From assembly GCA_944327465.1 (NCBI GenBank), contig CALVHH010000011.1, positions 1 through 54,419 on the forward strand: a stretch of DNA of 54,419 bases. The letters run 5' to 3'. The position numbers and the translations under genes are program-made. Origin of the DNA: an uncultured Clostridia bacterium (GTDB taxonomy: Bacteria; Bacillota; Clostridia; Christensenellales; Borkfalkiaceae). The stretch's first letter is position 1. Each line of letters starts with the position of its first letter. The notes below the pieces were generated by a model. The model was not told the origin of the DNA. It saw only the letters and a program-made list of their open reading frames with translations, and did no database searches. This document shows, piece by piece, positions 53,457-54,419 of the stretch.

Positions 53457-53831
53457 AAACCACTAGTAAACTAGTGGTTTGCACAGCCCCTATTAGGGGA
53501 AAGCACCGGCTAACCCCTGTCGGGGCTCGAAGTTTAGCATCGCATCACTTTCACGGGCAGCCACTCAAAGTGGCTGTCTTATTTTTGCCTACTTAATCTT
53601 TCTTTATCTGACCATATACAATTTGTCGTCTATACTTCGGTGCGAATACTATGTGGTATTCGCACCTGTATGTTGAGTGTGCTGTCTGATTAATTTCATC
53701 CTTCATTTTGTTAAAAACCTCCTGTTATTTTTAGTGATGCGGTTGCCAAACCATCTCTATTATAACTTGAGGTTTTTATTCACCCAACATTTTTAGCAAG
53801 CTTTTTTATTCACCCCCGGTACTACCGGGGG
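53457..53831 (-). mobile_element. Internally deleted IS200/IS605-family element
   Basis: A 375-bp element bounded by two perfect hairpins: 53813-53831 (arms cccccggta) on the tnpA side and 53457-53480 (arms aaaccactag) on the other. It keeps the first 37 codons of a Y1 transposase (53593-53706). About 135 bp of structured sequence follows, with stems cccct/agggg, acccc/gggg and cagccact/agtggctg. This may be the former tnpB end and right end. The GC content is lower than that of neighbouring genes. Non-autonomous. Confidence 0.7.
53593..53706 (-). pseudogene. Truncated IS200-type transposase TnpA (N-terminal 37 aa)
   Basis: ATG 53706 after aggagg. The product begins MKDEINQTAHSTYRCEYH and continues IVFAPKYRRQIVYGQIKKD before a stop. 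The C-E-Y-H-I-V-F-A-P-K-Y-R-R stretch is the signature N terminus of TnpA HUH transposases. The HUH histidines and the catalytic tyrosine lie beyond the break, so the protein cannot be active. Confidence 0.85.
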
Positions 53832-53839
53832 TTTTGTTA

Positions 53840-54300
53840 AGCTAAAAGCAGCCAAAAAAAGAGCCGAGCAAGGGAAGTTTCCTTGCTCAGCTAAAAAGTC
53901 GTTTCTATGGGTGTTTTCTGCAACTATTTTGCGGCCGTTGACATCCGCGAGGAGCTATGCTACCATAGCCGACCGGAAAAGGCAAAATTCAAGAGGAATG
54001 TAGAACGAATATGAAACCATAATGAGAAAGCCCTACGCGGCGGAAAAAGCGGCAGCCGATCCCAAGCGGTTTAGCGGGGACGGCTCCGCGCCGCCGCGCT
54101 TTCGGTTTGGTTTTCCGTGTTGTTCTTGTTGTCTTTTTCGTGGCGTGTGCTTGGCTGCGGCGCCCGAGCGCGAAGCGCGAAGGTTTGTGGTGCGGCGACA
54201 GCCGCACCACAATGCCTAAAAGCCGCACTTGTCTATGCCAAGCGCACGGCACGGTGCCAAACGGTTAATATATCGAAATTTATTATCGTTTTGCCTATAA
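53840..54300. other. Intergenic stretch without a supported gene
   Basis: It holds hairpins at 53865-53889 (gagcaagg.../...ccttgctc) and 54186-54212 (ttgtggtgcggc and complement). Two opposite-strand frames of 65-87 codons are of low complexity and arginine-rich, without RBS. I see no gene in it. It could be relic mobile DNA next to the IS remnant. Confidence 0.5.
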
Positions 54301-54306
54301 TTTTTC

Positions 54307-54354
54307 TTGACAGGATTAGTTCCATATAGTATTATATATTCGTACTATATAGTA
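54307..54354 (+). promoter_or_regulatory. Promoter with palindromic operator-like site
   Basis: TTGACA, 17 nt, TATTAT (54307-54335). Around and after the -10 lie an inverted repeat atatagta...tactatat and the perfect 12-bp palindrome tactatatagta (54343-54354). The layout fits repression by a small winged-helix regulator (HxlR/MarR/PadR type, inference). Confidence 0.6.
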
Positions 54355-54378
54355 TAAATAATTCCAGGAGACACTGTT

Positions 54379-54419
54379 ATGAAAGAAATCAAGATCGCAC
54401 AGGCACCCGTTTTCACTTC
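54379..54419 (+). CDS. Partial gene at the window edge (possible flavin reductase family)
   Basis: Only the first 13 complete codons are present: MKEIKIAQAPVFT, after RBS ggag. The beginning resembles small flavin reductase-like proteins of Clostridia (MKEI..., -FT-PNP- afterwards), but too little is visible to be sure. It is behind a promoter with an operator-like palindrome. Confidence 0.4.
   Translation, partial: MKEIKIAQAPVFT

Noticed and set aside
53989-54252. Arginine/lysine-rich frames on both strands
   Set aside because: No RBS or recognisable domain; low-complexity translation of a GC-rich intergenic region with hairpins.

Overview
The window looks like a chromosomal segment of a GC-rich, spore-forming-lineage Clostridia (Bacillota), probably an uncultured gut group. 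This is inferred from the phoH/HD-hydrolase/ybeY/era/yqzL/recO gene order, the YqfC/YqfD sporulation pair, a sigma-B/F-type sigma factor with STAS and HATPase partners, a T-box upstream of ileS, and AT-rich TTGACA-17-TATAAT promoters set in GC-rich DNA. Genes are tightly packed, with many ATGA/TGATG stop-start overlaps. Convergent gene pairs are separated by long GC-rich hairpins.

Layout. 1-0.4 kb: terminator, orphan 3' half of a tRNA and an intergenic repeat. 0.4-6.3 kb (minus): recO, yqzL, era, ybeY, a truncated 7TM-HD hydrolase, phoH, yqfD, yqfC. 6.4-7.4 kb (plus): a MinD-like protein with a degenerate P-loop and a small partner. 7.4-11.1 kb: S41 protease, stand-alone PucR-type HTH and a large membrane protein. 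11.2-13.0 kb: four-gene sigma partner-switch operon. 13.2-31.5 kb: housekeeping block (citrate synthase, pseudouridine synthase, ileS with T-box, tsaD, prfB, secA, adenine deaminase, topoisomerase IV). 31.7-35.8 kb: large surface protein, a second pseudouridine synthase and an RlmI-like methyltransferase.

35.9-43.5 kb (minus) is an intact, compact virion-head module: terminase, small ORF, portal, scaffold-like protein, capsid, connector, propeller-like protein and one unknown. No integrase, lysis, replication, repressor, long-tail or tape-measure gene is visible. It lies between host-like genes and is the most distinctive element here. It is followed by two signal-peptide/ectodomain/TM proteins (43.5 and 44.9 kb) whose start codons sit almost exactly at the predicted transcription start (leaderless mRNA). 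Malic enzyme, an HtrA lipoprotein and cysK follow.

49-53.3 kb is an envelope-stress-like ECF sigma system. One operon encodes the sigma factor, an anti-sigma factor, a P-loop kinase and cysK. A divergent lipoprotein is a paralogue of the anti-sigma ectodomain, and both carry a nine-aspartate run. The two divergent promoters share a bipartite motif with identical 39-nt geometry that does not look like a sigma-A promoter, so I infer it is the ECF recognition site. The window ends with an internally deleted IS200/IS605 element, about 0.5 kb without a supported gene, and the first 41 bases of a gene behind a promoter with a palindromic operator-like site.
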